A stretch of DNA of 64,000 bases from Methylobacterium sp. J-067 (GTDB lineage: Bacteria > Pseudomonadota > Alphaproteobacteria > Rhizobiales > Beijerinckiaceae). Both the position numbers and the translations under genes were made by a program. Positions 16,559 through 26,340 of the stretch are shown piece by piece. The notes under the pieces were generated by a model. The model worked only from the letters and a program-made list of their open reading frames with translations. It was not told where the DNA came from and did no database searches. Where the stretch lies: positions 248,001-312,000 of the forward strand of contig NZ_JAKSXZ010000146.1 of assembly GCF_022829465.1 (NCBI RefSeq). The letters are read 5' to 3'. The first letter of the stretch is position 1. Each line of letters opens with the position of its first letter.

Positions 16559-16855
16559 ATGCCCTCTTCACTGGCCCGCGTGCAGACCACCGAAGCTAGC
16601 CGTTACCTGCAGCAGCTCTGCCGTCACTGGAGCCACAAGTTCGATGTCGAGGCCACCGCCGACCAGGGCAAAGTGCCCTTCGGCGCGGACCGCGTCTGCA
16701 CCCTGAACGCCGAGCCCGACGCCCTCGTGATGCGCATCGAGAGCGCCGACCCGGTGAACCTCACCCGCCTGGAGAATGTGGTCTCGGACCACCTCCTGCG
16801 CTTCGCCTTCCGCGAAGGGCTCGGCGACATCCGCTGGTCGCGCGCCGTCGCCTGA
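16559..16855 (+). CDS. DUF2218 domain protein
   Basis: A 98-residue cytosolic protein fully covered by DUF2218: ARVQTTEASRYLQQLCRHWSHKF, then GADRVCTLNAEPDALVMRIES and a C-terminal LENVVSDHLLRFAFREG. The family often has a role near iron or siderophore genes but no defined biochemistry, and no such neighbours exist here. A GGAGTCATCCG region lies just upstream of ATG 16559. The preceding 243 bp (16316-16558) hold no gene I can support. It converges with hslV, 16 bp away. Confidence 0.8.
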   Translation: MPSSLARVQTTEASRYLQQLCRHWSHKFDVEATADQGKVPFGADRVCTLNAEPDALVMRIESADPVNLTRLENVVSDHLLRFAFREGLGDIRWSRAVA

Positions 16856-16871
16856 GCCGTCCGGCGCGGGG

Positions 16872-17437
16872 CTACCGCGCCGCTTCGTCCAGCGCTTCGA
16901 TGACGAGGTTGCCGTTGGTGTAGACGCAGATCTCCGCCGCGATGCCCATCGCCTTGCGGACGATCGCCTCAGCGTCGAGCGCCCCGTCCTCCAGCGCCCG
17001 CGCGGCGGCGAGGGCGTAATTGCCCCCCGAGCCGATCGCCATCACGCCGCTCTCCGGCTCCAGCACGTCGCCGGAGCCCGACAGGAGCAGGCTGACGTCA
17101 CGGTCGGCCACCAGCATCATCGCCTCCAGGCGGCGCAGGTAGCGGTCGGTCCGCCAATCCTTCGTCAGCTCCACGCAGGCGCGGGTGAGCTGGCCGGGAT
17201 ACTGCTCCAGCTTGGCTTCCAGCCGCTCGAACAGGGTGAAGGCATCGGCGGTCGCCCCGGCGAAGCCGCCGATCACCGCGCCCTTGGCGAGCTTGCGCAC
17301 CTTGCGGGCGTTGCCCTTCACGATCGTCTGGCCGAGGCTCACCTGCCCGTCGCCGCCGATGACGACGCGACCGCCCTTCCGCACCATCAGGATCGTGGTG
17401 GCGTGCATGCTGGGCATGCCGCCCCGCTCGTCGTGGC

Positions 17438-17441
<4 letters not shown>
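16872..17441 (-). CDS. hslV: ATP-dependent protease subunit HslV
   Basis: The proteolytic core of the HslUV (ClpQY) complex, a dodecameric N-terminal threonine protease. 189 residues including a short propeptide that ends before TTILMVRKGGRVVIGGDGQV; the catalytic Thr is about residue 15. GNARKVRKL, GFAGATADAFTLFE and IGSGGNYALAAARAL are family motifs. The GTG start at 17441 has AGGAG upstream and overlaps the queG stop (GTGA), so it is third in a fzlA-queG-hslV run. Its ATPase partner hslU is not adjacent but about 26 kb away at 43135 on the other strand. Confidence 0.95.
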
Positions 17442-18607
<1,166 letters not shown>

Positions 18608-18636
18608 CCGTTCGCCGTGGAAGAACCGCTTGTCGC

Positions 18637-19329
18637 TCAGAAATCGAGATCCGAGTAATGGGCGGCCGGCGGCATGCCGGCGACCCGGTCGGCGAGGATG
18701 GCGCGGAAGGAGGGCCGCGACTTCACCCGCGCATACCAGTTGCGGGCCATCTCGTCCTCCTCCCACGGCACGTCGCCGAGATAGTCGACGCAGGAGAGAT
18801 GGGCGGCCGCCGCGAGGTCGGCATAGGACAGGTCGTCACCCGCGAGCCAGCGCCGTCGGGCGATGAGATAGCCGATGTATTTCAGGTGGTAGCGCACGTT
18901 GGTGCGGGCGGCGCGGATGGCGTTCATGTCCGGCGGGCCGCCGCCCTGGCTCGTGGTCATGAAGCGCTTGGCGATCTTCTCGGCCACGAGGTAGCCGGTC
19001 ACTTCGCCCTCGAACTTCACGAGGAACCAGTCGAGCAGGCGGCGCACCTCGACGCGGCCGGTTGGGTCCTCCGGCAGGAGGCGGCGCCCGCTGAGGCCGA
19101 GGCCCCTCGTCTCGTCGAGATATTCCGCGATGACGCCCGCGCCGGGGACGACCGTGCCCGATTGCTCCAGCAGGACGGGCGTGGTGCCGGCCGGGTTGAT
19201 CAGCAGGAATTCGTCGCGCCGGTCCCAGCTGCGCTCCTCGATGAGAAGCGGTTCCAGGCCCATCTCGGCCATGACCAGCCGGACGAAGCGGGAATTCGCG
19301 CAGAAGGGGAAATGATAGAGGTTCGCCAT
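18637..19329 (-). CDS. fzlA: GST-fold protein, FzlA-like cell-division factor
   Basis: 230 residues with a GST fold: NLYHFPFCANSRFVRLVMAE, NPAGTTPVLLE and VIAEYLDETRG in the N-terminal domain. The helical C-terminal domain includes SYADLAAAAHLS and DYLGDVPWEEDE. The catalytic Ser/Tyr positions of classical GSTs are not obvious. The DYLGDVPW and KSRPSFR segments and the terminal DLDF match my recollection of the alphaproteobacterial FtsZ-binding protein FzlA, which regulates septal constriction. The adjacent uppP and queG are consistent. If this is wrong it is a generic GST. ATG 19329 has no strong ribosome site. Confidence 0.72.
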   Translation of the reverse strand: MANLYHFPFCANSRFVRLVMAEMGLEPLLIEERSWDRRDEFLLINPAGTTPVLLEQSGTVVPGAGVIAEYLDETRGLGLSGRRLLPEDPTGRVEVRRLLDWFLVKFEGEVTGYLVAEKIAKRFMTTSQGGGPPDMNAIRAARTNVRYHLKYIGYLIARRRWLAGDDLSYADLAAAAHLSCVDYLGDVPWEEDEMARNWYARVKSRPSFRAILADRVAGMPPAAHYSDLDF

Positions 19330-19533
19330 CGAAGCCGCAGTGAGGCTCCCTCTCGCGCCGTCCGCCCCGGCGGGCAGGGCCTCAATCCGAGCGTTATTGC
19401 CGGTTTCTTGCCGCCCCCTTAACACGCGCGGTCAAGCACGGTAACCGCCCGTCAACCGCGATCGGTGATGCCACCGGGCGGACAAGGGTGTGGGCGGCGC
19501 CTGGTGCGTGCGCCGGAAGGCGCGAGGACAGGC

Positions 19534-20337
19534 ATGGATCCGGTCAGCATCGGGAAGGCAATTCTGCTCGGCCTCGTGGAAGGCGCGACGGAGTTCATCC
19601 CCGTCTCCTCCACCGGCCATCAGCTCCTCGTCGGGCACTTCATCGGCTTCCACTCGCCCAACAACACCTTCGAGGTGCTGATCCAGCTCGGCGCCATCCT
19701 GGCGATCCTGGCGGTGTATTTCCGCCGGCTCCTGAACATCGCCACCGCCGCGCCGCACAACCCGCAGGCGCGCCGCTTCATCCTCGGCATCCTCGTCGCC
19801 TTCCTCCCGGCGGCGATCATCGGCGGCCTCTTCTCGAAGCTGATCAAGGCCTACCTGTTCAACCCGTGGATCGTCTGCGCGACCCTGGTGGCGGGCGGCC
19901 TCGTCCTCCTCGTCATCGACGATACCGACCTGGAGGTGAAGAAGACCGACGTCTACGACTTCACCCTGCCGATGGACTTCAAGATCGGCGTCTTTCAGTG
20001 CCTCGCGATGATCCCCGGCGTGTCGCGCTCGGGCGCCACCATCGTCGGCGCGATGCTGATGGGCGCGGACAAGCGTTCCGCCACCGAATTCTCGTTCTAC
20101 CTCGCGATGCCGACCATGGCCGGCGCCTTCGCGAAGGACCTGTTCGACAATTACAAGAACCTGTCGAGCAACGATGTCGGGCTGATCGCGATCGGCTTCG
20201 TCGTCTCCTTCATCTCGGCCCTGTTCGTCGTGCGGGTGCTGCTCGATTACGTGTCGCGGCACGGGTTCCGGCTGTTCGCGTGGTGGCGCATCATCGTCGG
20301 GGCGCTCGGCCTCGCGGGGCTCATCATCCTGGGCTGA
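19534..20337 (+). CDS. uppP: Undecaprenyl-diphosphatase (UppP/BacA)
   Basis: An integral inner-membrane phosphatase that recycles undecaprenyl diphosphate to the monophosphate for peptidoglycan and polysaccharide export; overproduction gives bacitracin resistance. 267 residues, about eight hydrophobic segments. Both signatures are present: EGATEFIPVSSTGHQLL near the N-terminus and IPGVSRSGATIV mid-protein, which contain the catalytic Glu, His, Ser and Arg residues. The ATG at 19534 follows GAGGACAGGC. It is divergent from the fzlA-queG-hslV run across about 200 bp that hold no other gene. Confidence 0.95.
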   Translation: MDPVSIGKAILLGLVEGATEFIPVSSTGHQLLVGHFIGFHSPNNTFEVLIQLGAILAILAVYFRRLLNIATAAPHNPQARRFILGILVAFLPAAIIGGLFSKLIKAYLFNPWIVCATLVAGGLVLLVIDDTDLEVKKTDVYDFTLPMDFKIGVFQCLAMIPGVSRSGATIVGAMLMGADKRSATEFSFYLAMPTMAGAFAKDLFDNYKNLSSNDVGLIAIGFVVSFISALFVVRVLLDYVSRHGFRLFAWWRIIVGALGLAGLIILG

Positions 20338-20493
20338 GACGAGGGCGGCCAGGAGGGGAATTGCATCGGAACGGGTTCTCGTGTCACGCAGCGCGGAGAC
20401 CGCGGCGCCTGAACCGCGGCAACCACGCTGCGACGCGCTCCCCGCCGGCCGGATGCCGGTTCGGGGCGCCTTGAGGGGGGCTCGGCCGAACCG

Positions 20494-22371
20494 ATGGAAG
20501 ACAGACCGCTCGCCGATCTTTTCGAGCCGGCCGACCGCAAGCGGTGGCTCTCCCTGGTCGAGACCGCGCTGAAGGGCGCGGATTTCGAGAAGAAGCTCGT
20601 GTCCAAGACCGCCGACGGGCTGCGCATCGAGCCGCTCTACGGCGCCGCCGAGCCGACGGCGCAGCCGGTGCGGGCGCCCGGCTCCTGGAAGATCGCCCAG
20701 CGCGTCGATCATCCCGATCCCGCCGCCGCCGCCCGTCAGGTGATGACCGACCTCGAAGGCGGCGCGGACGCCCTCGTCCTCGCCTTCGCCGGGGCGCCGG
20801 GGGCGCGCGGCTACGGCCTGACCGTGACCGACGCCGCCGGGCTCGACGCGGCGCTCGCGGGCGTGATGCTGTCCCTCGTCAACCTGCGCCTCGACGCGGG
20901 CGGGCGCGGCCTCGACGCCGCCCGCTGGATCCGCGACCTCGCCGCCGCGCGGGGCGAGGATCTGGCCTCCTACGATCTCGATCTCGGGATCGACCCCGTG
21001 GGCGTGCTCGCCGCCACCGGCAGCCTCGGCGCCGTGTGGAAGGAGATCGCCCCCCAACTCGCCGCCGCCGTCTCCGAACTGGACGCGGCCGGCTTCACCG
21101 GCCGCGCCTTCCTGGCGGACGGACGCCCCTACCACGAGGCCGGGGCCGGCGAGGCCGCCGAACTCGGCGCGGTGCTCGCCACCGCCCTCGCCTATCTGCG
21201 CGCCCTCGAAGCCGCCGGCCACGACCTCGACGCGGCCCGCGACCGGATCGCCGTGCTCCTCGTGGCCGATGCCGACGAGTTCGTGACGCTGGCGAAGTTC
21301 CGCGCCATGCGCCGGCTCTGGGCGCGGGTGGAGCAGGCCTGCGGCCTCGACCCAAAGCCCCTGCGCATCCATGCCGAGACGGCGTGGCGCATGATTACGA
21401 AGCGCGACCCCTTCACCAACATCCTGCGCACCGGCATGGCCGCCGCCGCCGCCGGGATGGGCGGGGCCGACGCCGTCTGCGTGCTGCCCTACACACAGGC
21501 GCTCGGCCTGCCTGACGCCTTCGCGCGGCGCGTCGGCCGCAACAGCCAGATCGTCCTCCTGGAGGAATCGCATCTCGGCCGGGTCAGCGATCCGGCGGCG
21601 GGCGCGGGCGGATTCGAGGCCCTGACCGACCAGATCGCGGAGGCCGCCTGGGATGCCTTCCGCGCCATCGAGGGCGAGGGCGGTATCGTCGCCTCCCTCA
21701 GCGTCGGCAAGATCCAGCGCCGGATCGAGATGGTGCGCGAGGCCCGGACCAAGGCGGTCGCCACCCGGCGGATGCCGCTGACCGGCGCCACCGAGTTCCC
21801 GAACCTCGCCGAGAAGCCGGTCGCCGTCCTCGACGTGCCCCCGGTCGCGCCGGGCAAGCCCGCGAATTTCGGGGCCGGCGCGGCGGTGGCCTGCGATCCC
21901 CTGCCCTCGCAGCGCCTCGCGGAGCCGTTCGAGACCCTGCGCGACGCCTCCGACGCGGCCCTGGCCAAGACCGGGCGCCGGCCGAGCGTGTTCCTCGCCA
22001 ACCTAGGCCCCCTCGCGGCCTTCAACACCCGCGCGAGTTTCGCCGCCAACGCCTTCGCGGCGGGGGGCATCGAGGCCCTCTCGAACGAGGGCTTCCCGGA
22101 CACGACCTCCCTGGTCGAAGCCTACAAAGCGTCGGGGGCGTCCCTCGTCTGCCTGTGCTCGTCCGATGCGGTCTATGCCGAGAAGGCGGTGGAGGCGACC
22201 GAGGCGCTGGCAGCGGCCGGCGCCGGGACGATCTACCTCGCCGGACGCCCGGCCGAGTTGGAAGCCCCCCTGAAGGCGGCGGGCATCCACGCCTTCCTGT
22301 TCATGGGGTGCGACCTTCTGGCGCTTCTGGATGAAGCGATCCGGCGCGGACTTCGCTCTGCTCCCCGCTGA
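20494..22371 (+). CDS. mutA: Methylmalonyl-CoA mutase small subunit
   Basis: 625 residues, the non-catalytic beta chain of heterodimeric adenosylcobalamin-dependent methylmalonyl-CoA mutase (methylmalonyl-CoA to succinyl-CoA). It starts like other beta chains (LFEPADRKRWLSLVETALKGADFEKKL) and keeps the TIM-barrel segments TNILRTGMAAAAAGMGGAD and LLEESHLGRVSDPAAGAGG. The C-terminal flavodoxin-like domain lacks the DXHXXG lysine-off cobalamin motif, as expected for the small subunit. The catalytic large subunit is not in this window, so the subunits are unlinked or distant. In methylotrophs this enzyme serves the ethylmalonyl-CoA pathway. I saw no cobalamin riboswitch in the 156 bp upstream. 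Confidence 0.93.
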   Translation: MEDRPLADLFEPADRKRWLSLVETALKGADFEKKLVSKTADGLRIEPLYGAAEPTAQPVRAPGSWKIAQRVDHPDPAAAARQVMTDLEGGADALVLAFAGAPGARGYGLTVTDAAGLDAALAGVMLSLVNLRLDAGGRGLDAARWIRDLAAARGEDLASYDLDLGIDPVGVLAATGSLGAVWKEIAPQLAAAVSELDAAGFTGRAFLADGRPYHEAGAGEAAELGAVLATALAYLRALEAAGHDLDAARDRIAVLLVADADEFVTLAKFRAMRRLWARVEQACGLDPKPLRIHAETAWRMITKRDPFTNILRTGMAAAAAGMGGADAVCVLPYTQALGLPDAFARRVGRNSQIVLLEESHLGRVSDPAAGAGGFEALTDQIAEAAWDAFRAIEGEGGIVASLSVGKIQRRIEMVREARTKAVATRRMPLTGATEFPNLAEKPVAVLDVPPVAPGKPANFGAGAAVACDPLPSQRLAEPFETLRDASDAALAKTGRRPSVFLANLGPLAAFNTRASFAANAFAAGGIEALSNEGFPDTTSLVEAYKASGASLVCLCSSDAVYAEKAVEATEALAAAGAGTIYLAGRPAELEAPLKAAGIHAFLFMGCDLLALLDEAIRRGLRSAPR

Positions 22372-22391
22372 GTGTGACCCGGTCGTTTCCC

Positions 22392-22748
22392 ATGATCCGT
22401 TCGTTTCTTCTAGCGACAGCCCTCGCCTGTTCCGTTCCCGCCGTGGCCGCGCCGGCCCGCTACGACGGGACATGGAGCGTCGAGATCGTCACCGAAGCCG
22501 GCTCCTGCGACCGGGCTTACCGCTACCCCGTGCGCATCGAGAATGGGCAGGTCCGTTTCGTGGGCACCGCCTTCACCGTGAACGGGCAGGTTGCCCACAA
22601 CGGGGCGATCCGGGGCTCGATCTCCTCCGGCCTCTCCACTGCGACGGTCGTCGGCCGGCTCGGCGCCAACGGGTTCGGCCGGGGCACCTGGGTCGCCTCG
22701 GGCTCCTTCGAATGCCGGGGCCGCTGGAACGCCGAGAAGCGCGGCTGA
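22392..22748 (+). CDS. Small exported protein of unknown function
   Basis: 118 residues with a signal peptide (IRSFLLATALACSVPAVAAPA). The mature part is rich in short beta strands: YDGTWSVEIVTEAGSCDRAYRYPVRI, INGQV-type turns and FGRGTWVASGSFECRGRW, with two cysteines that could form a disulfide. The pattern resembles the conserved hypothetical exported proteins widespread in Rhizobiales. It begins 20 bp after mutA and may be read from it. An in-frame GTG at 22374 would add six residues. Function not recognised. Confidence 0.75.
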   Translation: MIRSFLLATALACSVPAVAAPARYDGTWSVEIVTEAGSCDRAYRYPVRIENGQVRFVGTAFTVNGQVAHNGAIRGSISSGLSTATVVGRLGANGFGRGTWVASGSFECRGRWNAEKRG

Positions 22749-22862
22749 ACCGGCCCGCGTCTTGCGCGCTCCGTCACGCCGGGACCGCGCCCCGGCCCTG
22801 TTCCCGACGCAATCCGGGGGGAATCTGACACCCGGTTCGGACACCCGACGAGGCCGCCCCGC

Positions 22863-23306
22863 ATGAAGTTCCCGATCCTCGCCACGCTCGCCGTTCTCAC
22901 CGCCGTGACGGGCGCGGAGGCCCGCCCGCAGCGGGTCGTGAAGGCGCCCGACCGCGCCGAGGCCGAATCGGTGATGTCGCCCCTGCGTCAGGCCGCGACC
23001 GACTGTTTCGCCGAGACGGTGATGTCGAACCCCAAGGCGATCCGCGAAGCCCGCGCCGGCCATTGGTACGAGGCCGCCTCCGTCACCGGCTTCCTGTGCC
23101 GGCCCGAGGTCGCGGCGCTGATCCAGACGCATGACCGTCTGTTCGGCGCCAAGACCGGCGAGCGCTACTTCAAGGGCGCCTACGCCAAGCATCTCGACAA
23201 GCAGCTCGCCGAGCGGCTTCAGCCGATGCTGGAGCGCAAGGCCGTGGCGAGCGCCGAGCCGCCGGCCGAGAAGGCCAGCGCCGAGGATGCCGCCCCGTCC
23301 GAGTAA
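22863..23306 (+). CDS. Exported protein of unknown function
   Basis: 147 residues. A signal peptide (KFPILATLAVLTAVTGAEA) precedes a soluble, helical protein. Two cysteines (TDCFAETVM and GFLCRPEV) are spaced as in helical periplasmic proteins, and the tail is rich in Ala, Glu and Lys (AEPPAEKASAEDAAPSE). I do not recognise a family. It is 114 bp from the preceding exported-protein gene and converges with yifB (9 bp between stops). Confidence 0.72.
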   Translation: MKFPILATLAVLTAVTGAEARPQRVVKAPDRAEAESVMSPLRQAATDCFAETVMSNPKAIREARAGHWYEAASVTGFLCRPEVAALIQTHDRLFGAKTGERYFKGAYAKHLDKQLAERLQPMLERKAVASAEPPAEKASAEDAAPSE

Positions 23307-23315
23307 GCCGGCCCG

Positions 23316-24845
23316 TCAGGCCGTTCCGTCGCTCCTTCCCCGGTAGGACAGCGCCTCCGCGAGGTGCAGCCGCCGCACCTGCCCCTCGCCGTCGAGATCG
23401 GCGAGGGTGCGCGCAACCCGCAGCACCCGGTGGAAGCTGCGGGCCGAGAGGCGCATCGTCTCGGCCGCCTGCCGGATGAGCGCCGTGCCCTGCGCGTCGG
23501 GGCTCGCCACCGCCTCGATCACCTTGGCCGGACAGGTCGCGTTCGTCGTCTCCGGCGGCAGGCCGTGCTCCGCGTAGCGCGTCGTCTGCCGGGCGCGGGC
23601 GGCGGCGACGCGGGAGGCCGCCTCGGCCGACCCCTCGGCGGGCGCGGGCAGGATCAAATCCGCCGCCGACACCGCCGGCACCTCGATGCGCAGGTCGATC
23701 CGGTCGAGGAGCGGGCCGGAGAGGCGGGCCTGATACTGCGCCATGCAGCGCTCGTTCGGCCCCTTCCGGCAGGCATAGCCGGGATCGAGACCGTGTCCGC
23801 AGCGGCAGGGATTCATCGCCGCCACCAGTTGGAACCGGGCCGGGTAAGTGACCCGGTGGTTCGCCCGCGCGAGCATCACCGTGCCTGTCTCCAGGGGCTG
23901 GCGCAGGGAATCGAGCACCTGCGGGCTGAATTCCGGCAATTCGTCCAGAAAGAGCACGCCGCCATGGGCGAGGGACACCTCCCCCGGCCTGACGCCGTGG
24001 CCGCCGCCGACCAGCGCCGCCATGGAGGCCGAATGGTGCGGCTGGCGGAACGGCCGCCGGTTCGACAGGGCGCCGCCCTTCAACCCTCCCGCCACCGAGC
24101 GCACCATGGCGATGTCGAGCAATTCGCGGGGGCCGAGGGGCGGCAGGATCGAGGGCAGCCGCGCGGCGAGCATCGACTTGCCGGCCCCCGGCGGCCCGTT
24201 GAACAGCAGGTTGTGGCCCCCGGCCGCCGCGATCTCCAGGGCGCGCTTGGCGCCTTCCTGGCCCTTGATGTCGGCGAGGTCGGGCAGGGCCTCGTCCGCC
24301 GCCGCCAGGGCCGGTACGGGGCGGGCCATCACCTGGCTGCCCTTAAAGTGGTTGGCGAGCTGGATGAGCGAGCGCGGCGCCAGGACGTCGAGGTCGCCCC
24401 CGGCCCAGGCGGCCTCCGGTCCCGTCGCGGCGGGGCAGATAAGCCCGAGCCCCCGCTCGGCGGCCGCAAGCGCCGCCGGCAGTACGCCGTTGACGGGGGA
24501 GAGCGTCCCGTCGAGGGCGAGTTCGCCGAGGACGCAATAGCCCGCCAGCGCATCCGCCGGGATCGCACCGATGGCAGCCATGACGCCGAGCGCGATGGGG
24601 AGGTCGTAATGCGAGCCTTCCTTCGGCAGGTCGGCCGGGGCGAGGTTCACGGTGATCCGCTTGGCCGGCAGGGCGAGGCCGGAGGCGATCAGCGCTCCGC
24701 GCACCCGCTCCCGCGATTCGGCCACCGCCTTGTCCGCGAGCCCAACGACGGAGAAATGCACCGAGCCGGGGAGGATCTGCACCTGGACATCGACGGCACG
24801 CGCCTCGATCCCCTCGAAGGCGACGGTGGCAACGCGCGTGACCAT
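23316..24845 (-). CDS. comM: YifB/ComM-family Mg-chelatase-like AAA ATPase
   Basis: 509 residues. The N-terminal Lon-S5-like (ChlI) domain runs from VQVQILPGSVHFSVVGLAD through ITVNLAPADLPKEG. A central Mg-chelatase AAA+ module has Walker A GPPGAGKSMLA, Walker B VLFLDELPEF and sensor segments. The PCRCGHG...YACRKG cysteine motif lies between. The C-terminal region is MRLSARSFHRVLRVARTLADL. ComM is a hexameric helicase promoting branch migration during natural transformation, and relatives occur in non-competent bacteria too. The ATG at 24845 (MVTRVATVAFEG) is the family-typical start. It is divergent from the small PepSY gene. Confidence 0.9.
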   Translation of the reverse strand: MVTRVATVAFEGIEARAVDVQVQILPGSVHFSVVGLADKAVAESRERVRGALIASGLALPAKRITVNLAPADLPKEGSHYDLPIALGVMAAIGAIPADALAGYCVLGELALDGTLSPVNGVLPAALAAAERGLGLICPAATGPEAAWAGGDLDVLAPRSLIQLANHFKGSQVMARPVPALAAADEALPDLADIKGQEGAKRALEIAAAGGHNLLFNGPPGAGKSMLAARLPSILPPLGPRELLDIAMVRSVAGGLKGGALSNRRPFRQPHHSASMAALVGGGHGVRPGEVSLAHGGVLFLDELPEFSPQVLDSLRQPLETGTVMLARANHRVTYPARFQLVAAMNPCRCGHGLDPGYACRKGPNERCMAQYQARLSGPLLDRIDLRIEVPAVSAADLILPAPAEGSAEAASRVAAARARQTTRYAEHGLPPETTNATCPAKVIEAVASPDAQGTALIRQAAETMRLSARSFHRVLRVARTLADLDGEGQVRRLHLAEALSYRGRSDGTA

Positions 24846-24992
24846 CCTGGCCGGGCTCCGGTGTAAACGACCCGCGACCGGGTGTCGCACCTCTGCGGGA
24901 AAACCGGAGCCGGCTCAAGCGGGTCGGCCCTCTGGAACCGGCCGGCGCATCCGCGGTTCGGGCTCTGTCACAAACCAGAAACGGAGCCCGCC

Positions 24993-25253
24993 ATGCGCCT
25001 CACCCCCAGCCTCACCGCCCTCGCCTTCGTCCTGACGCTGGCTCCGGCCGCCTATGCCGACACGCCTCTGCCGGCTGAACAGAAGGCCAAGGTCGAAGCG
25101 ATGCTCCGCCAGGAAGGATTCACCAAGTGGAGCGAAATCGAGCTCGATGACGGCATGATCGAGGTGGACGACGCCATCGATTCGGCCGGCAAGAAGGTCG
25201 ATCTCAAGCTCGATCCGAATACCCTGGCGATCGTGAAGCGCAAGAACGACTGA
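24993..25253 (+). CDS. Small exported PepSY-like domain protein
   Basis: 86 residues. A signal peptide ends near AYA. The mature 66 residues form one PepSY-type domain: KVEAMLRQEGFTKWSEIELDD, MIEVDDAIDSAGKKVDLKLD and TLAIVKRK. Such domains are periplasmic and often described as inhibitory or ligand-sensing; the partner is unknown. ACGGAGCCCGCC precedes ATG 24993. A textbook terminator follows 8 bp after the stop, so the gene is monocistronic. Confidence 0.82.
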   Translation: MRLTPSLTALAFVLTLAPAAYADTPLPAEQKAKVEAMLRQEGFTKWSEIELDDGMIEVDDAIDSAGKKVDLKLDPNTLAIVKRKND

Positions 25254-25261
25254 GCGAGGCC

Positions 25262-25290
25262 GCCCCCATTCCCTTCAAATGGGGGCTTTT
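25262..25290 (+). terminator. Rho-independent terminator after the PepSY gene
   Basis: GCCCCCATT (25262-25270) pairs with AATGGGGGC (25278-25286), a perfect 9-bp stem with a 7-nt loop, followed directly by TTTT. It starts 8 bp after the PepSY stop codon. Confidence 0.92.
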
Positions 25291-25473
25291 CGCAGGGGAG
25301 CGCCCCGATCCGGCCACGAGGATAGGCCAGGATCGGCTTTGTGTCGGGCGGCGAATTCGTTTACAATGAGTTACGAATTCAGTTGGCTTTCACCGCGTTT
25401 CCCGAACCGATCCTTCCGCGGTGATCGTGCACAATGTATCCATCATAACCGCTCGCCGAACCCTACGGTGCCC

Positions 25474-26292
25474 GTGTCGACGCCATCCTCCGCAAGCCCC
25501 GTCCGCGACCTCGCCCACCGCTGGGTCAGGCGTGTCGCCTTGGCCGCCGGGCTGCTCGTCATCCCAACCGCCGTTCTGGCCTACGCGGACCTGCTCCCGG
25601 AATCCCTCGATCTCCTGGGCATCGACATGCACGAGACGCCGGACCTTCCGCACGTGGCGCGGCAACTCGCCATCGGCGCCCCGCTCCGCATCGTCGCCTT
25701 CGGATCGTCCTCGACGGAAGGCATCGGCGCGTCGAGCCCGGCCAACGCCTACCCCGCGCGCCTGCAGAACGACCTTCGCACCAAGCTTCGCGGCGTCGAG
25801 GTCACGGTGATCAACCGGGGCATCGGCGGCGAGCACGTGGACGACATGCTCGCCCGCCTCGACCGCGACGTGATCGGCCCCGAGCCGCAGCTTGTCATCT
25901 GGCAGACCGGCAGCAACGACCCGCTGCGCGGCGTCTCCCTGGACCATTTCCGCGAGGCGACCCTGGAGGGCCTGCGCCGGATACGCGATGCCGGGATCGA
26001 CGTGGTGCTGATGGAGCCGCAATGGTGCCCGAAGCTCGAATCGACGCCGGGCGCCAACCGCTTCCGTGACGCCGTGCGCGACATCGGCGAGGAACTGGAC
26101 GTGCCGGTGATCCGCCGGGCCGACCTGATGCATGGCTGGGTCCGCGACGGGAAGGTGACGTCGAAGCAACTCTTCGCGTCCGATGGCCTGCACATGGCCG
26201 ACCGGGGCTATGCCCTCCTCGCGGCGGCGGCGGCCGAATCGATCCTGCGCGACGCCGGCCCCGTGCAGGTGACGCAGGCGGTGGCGGAATAG
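25474..26292 (+). CDS. SGNH/GDSL-family hydrolase, membrane-anchored or exported
   Basis: About 272 residues. An N-terminal hydrophobic segment (VALAAGLLVIPTAVLAYADLL) should export or anchor it. Block I is VAFGSSSTEGIGASS (nucleophile Ser), block II Gly is in NRGIGGEHVDDM, block III is QTGSNDP (Asn) and block V is SDGLHMADRGY (Asp and His). That gives the complete SGNH set of an extracytoplasmic esterase or acyl hydrolase. The start is uncertain: GTG 25474 or 25468 is taken, and ATG 25366 would add 36 residues before the hydrophobic stretch. The AT-richer 25291-25473 segment lies upstream and may hold the promoter. Confidence 0.82.
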   Translation: MSTPSSASPVRDLAHRWVRRVALAAGLLVIPTAVLAYADLLPESLDLLGIDMHETPDLPHVARQLAIGAPLRIVAFGSSSTEGIGASSPANAYPARLQNDLRTKLRGVEVTVINRGIGGEHVDDMLARLDRDVIGPEPQLVIWQTGSNDPLRGVSLDHFREATLEGLRRIRDAGIDVVLMEPQWCPKLESTPGANRFRDAVRDIGEELDVPVIRRADLMHGWVRDGKVTSKQLFASDGLHMADRGYALLAAAAAESILRDAGPVQVTQAVAE

Positions 26293-26340
26293 TCGCCGGC
26301 CCGGCTTGACGGAGGCCCCGGCCTCCCGGACACCCGGCCC

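Noticed and set aside
20338..20493. Cobalamin riboswitch before mutA
   Set aside because: I looked for a B12-box-like element and a paired structure and saw none.
19432..21573. A 713-codon open frame on the minus strand across uppP and mutA
   Set aside because: It is antisense to two motif-complete genes and its product is compositionally biased with no domain.
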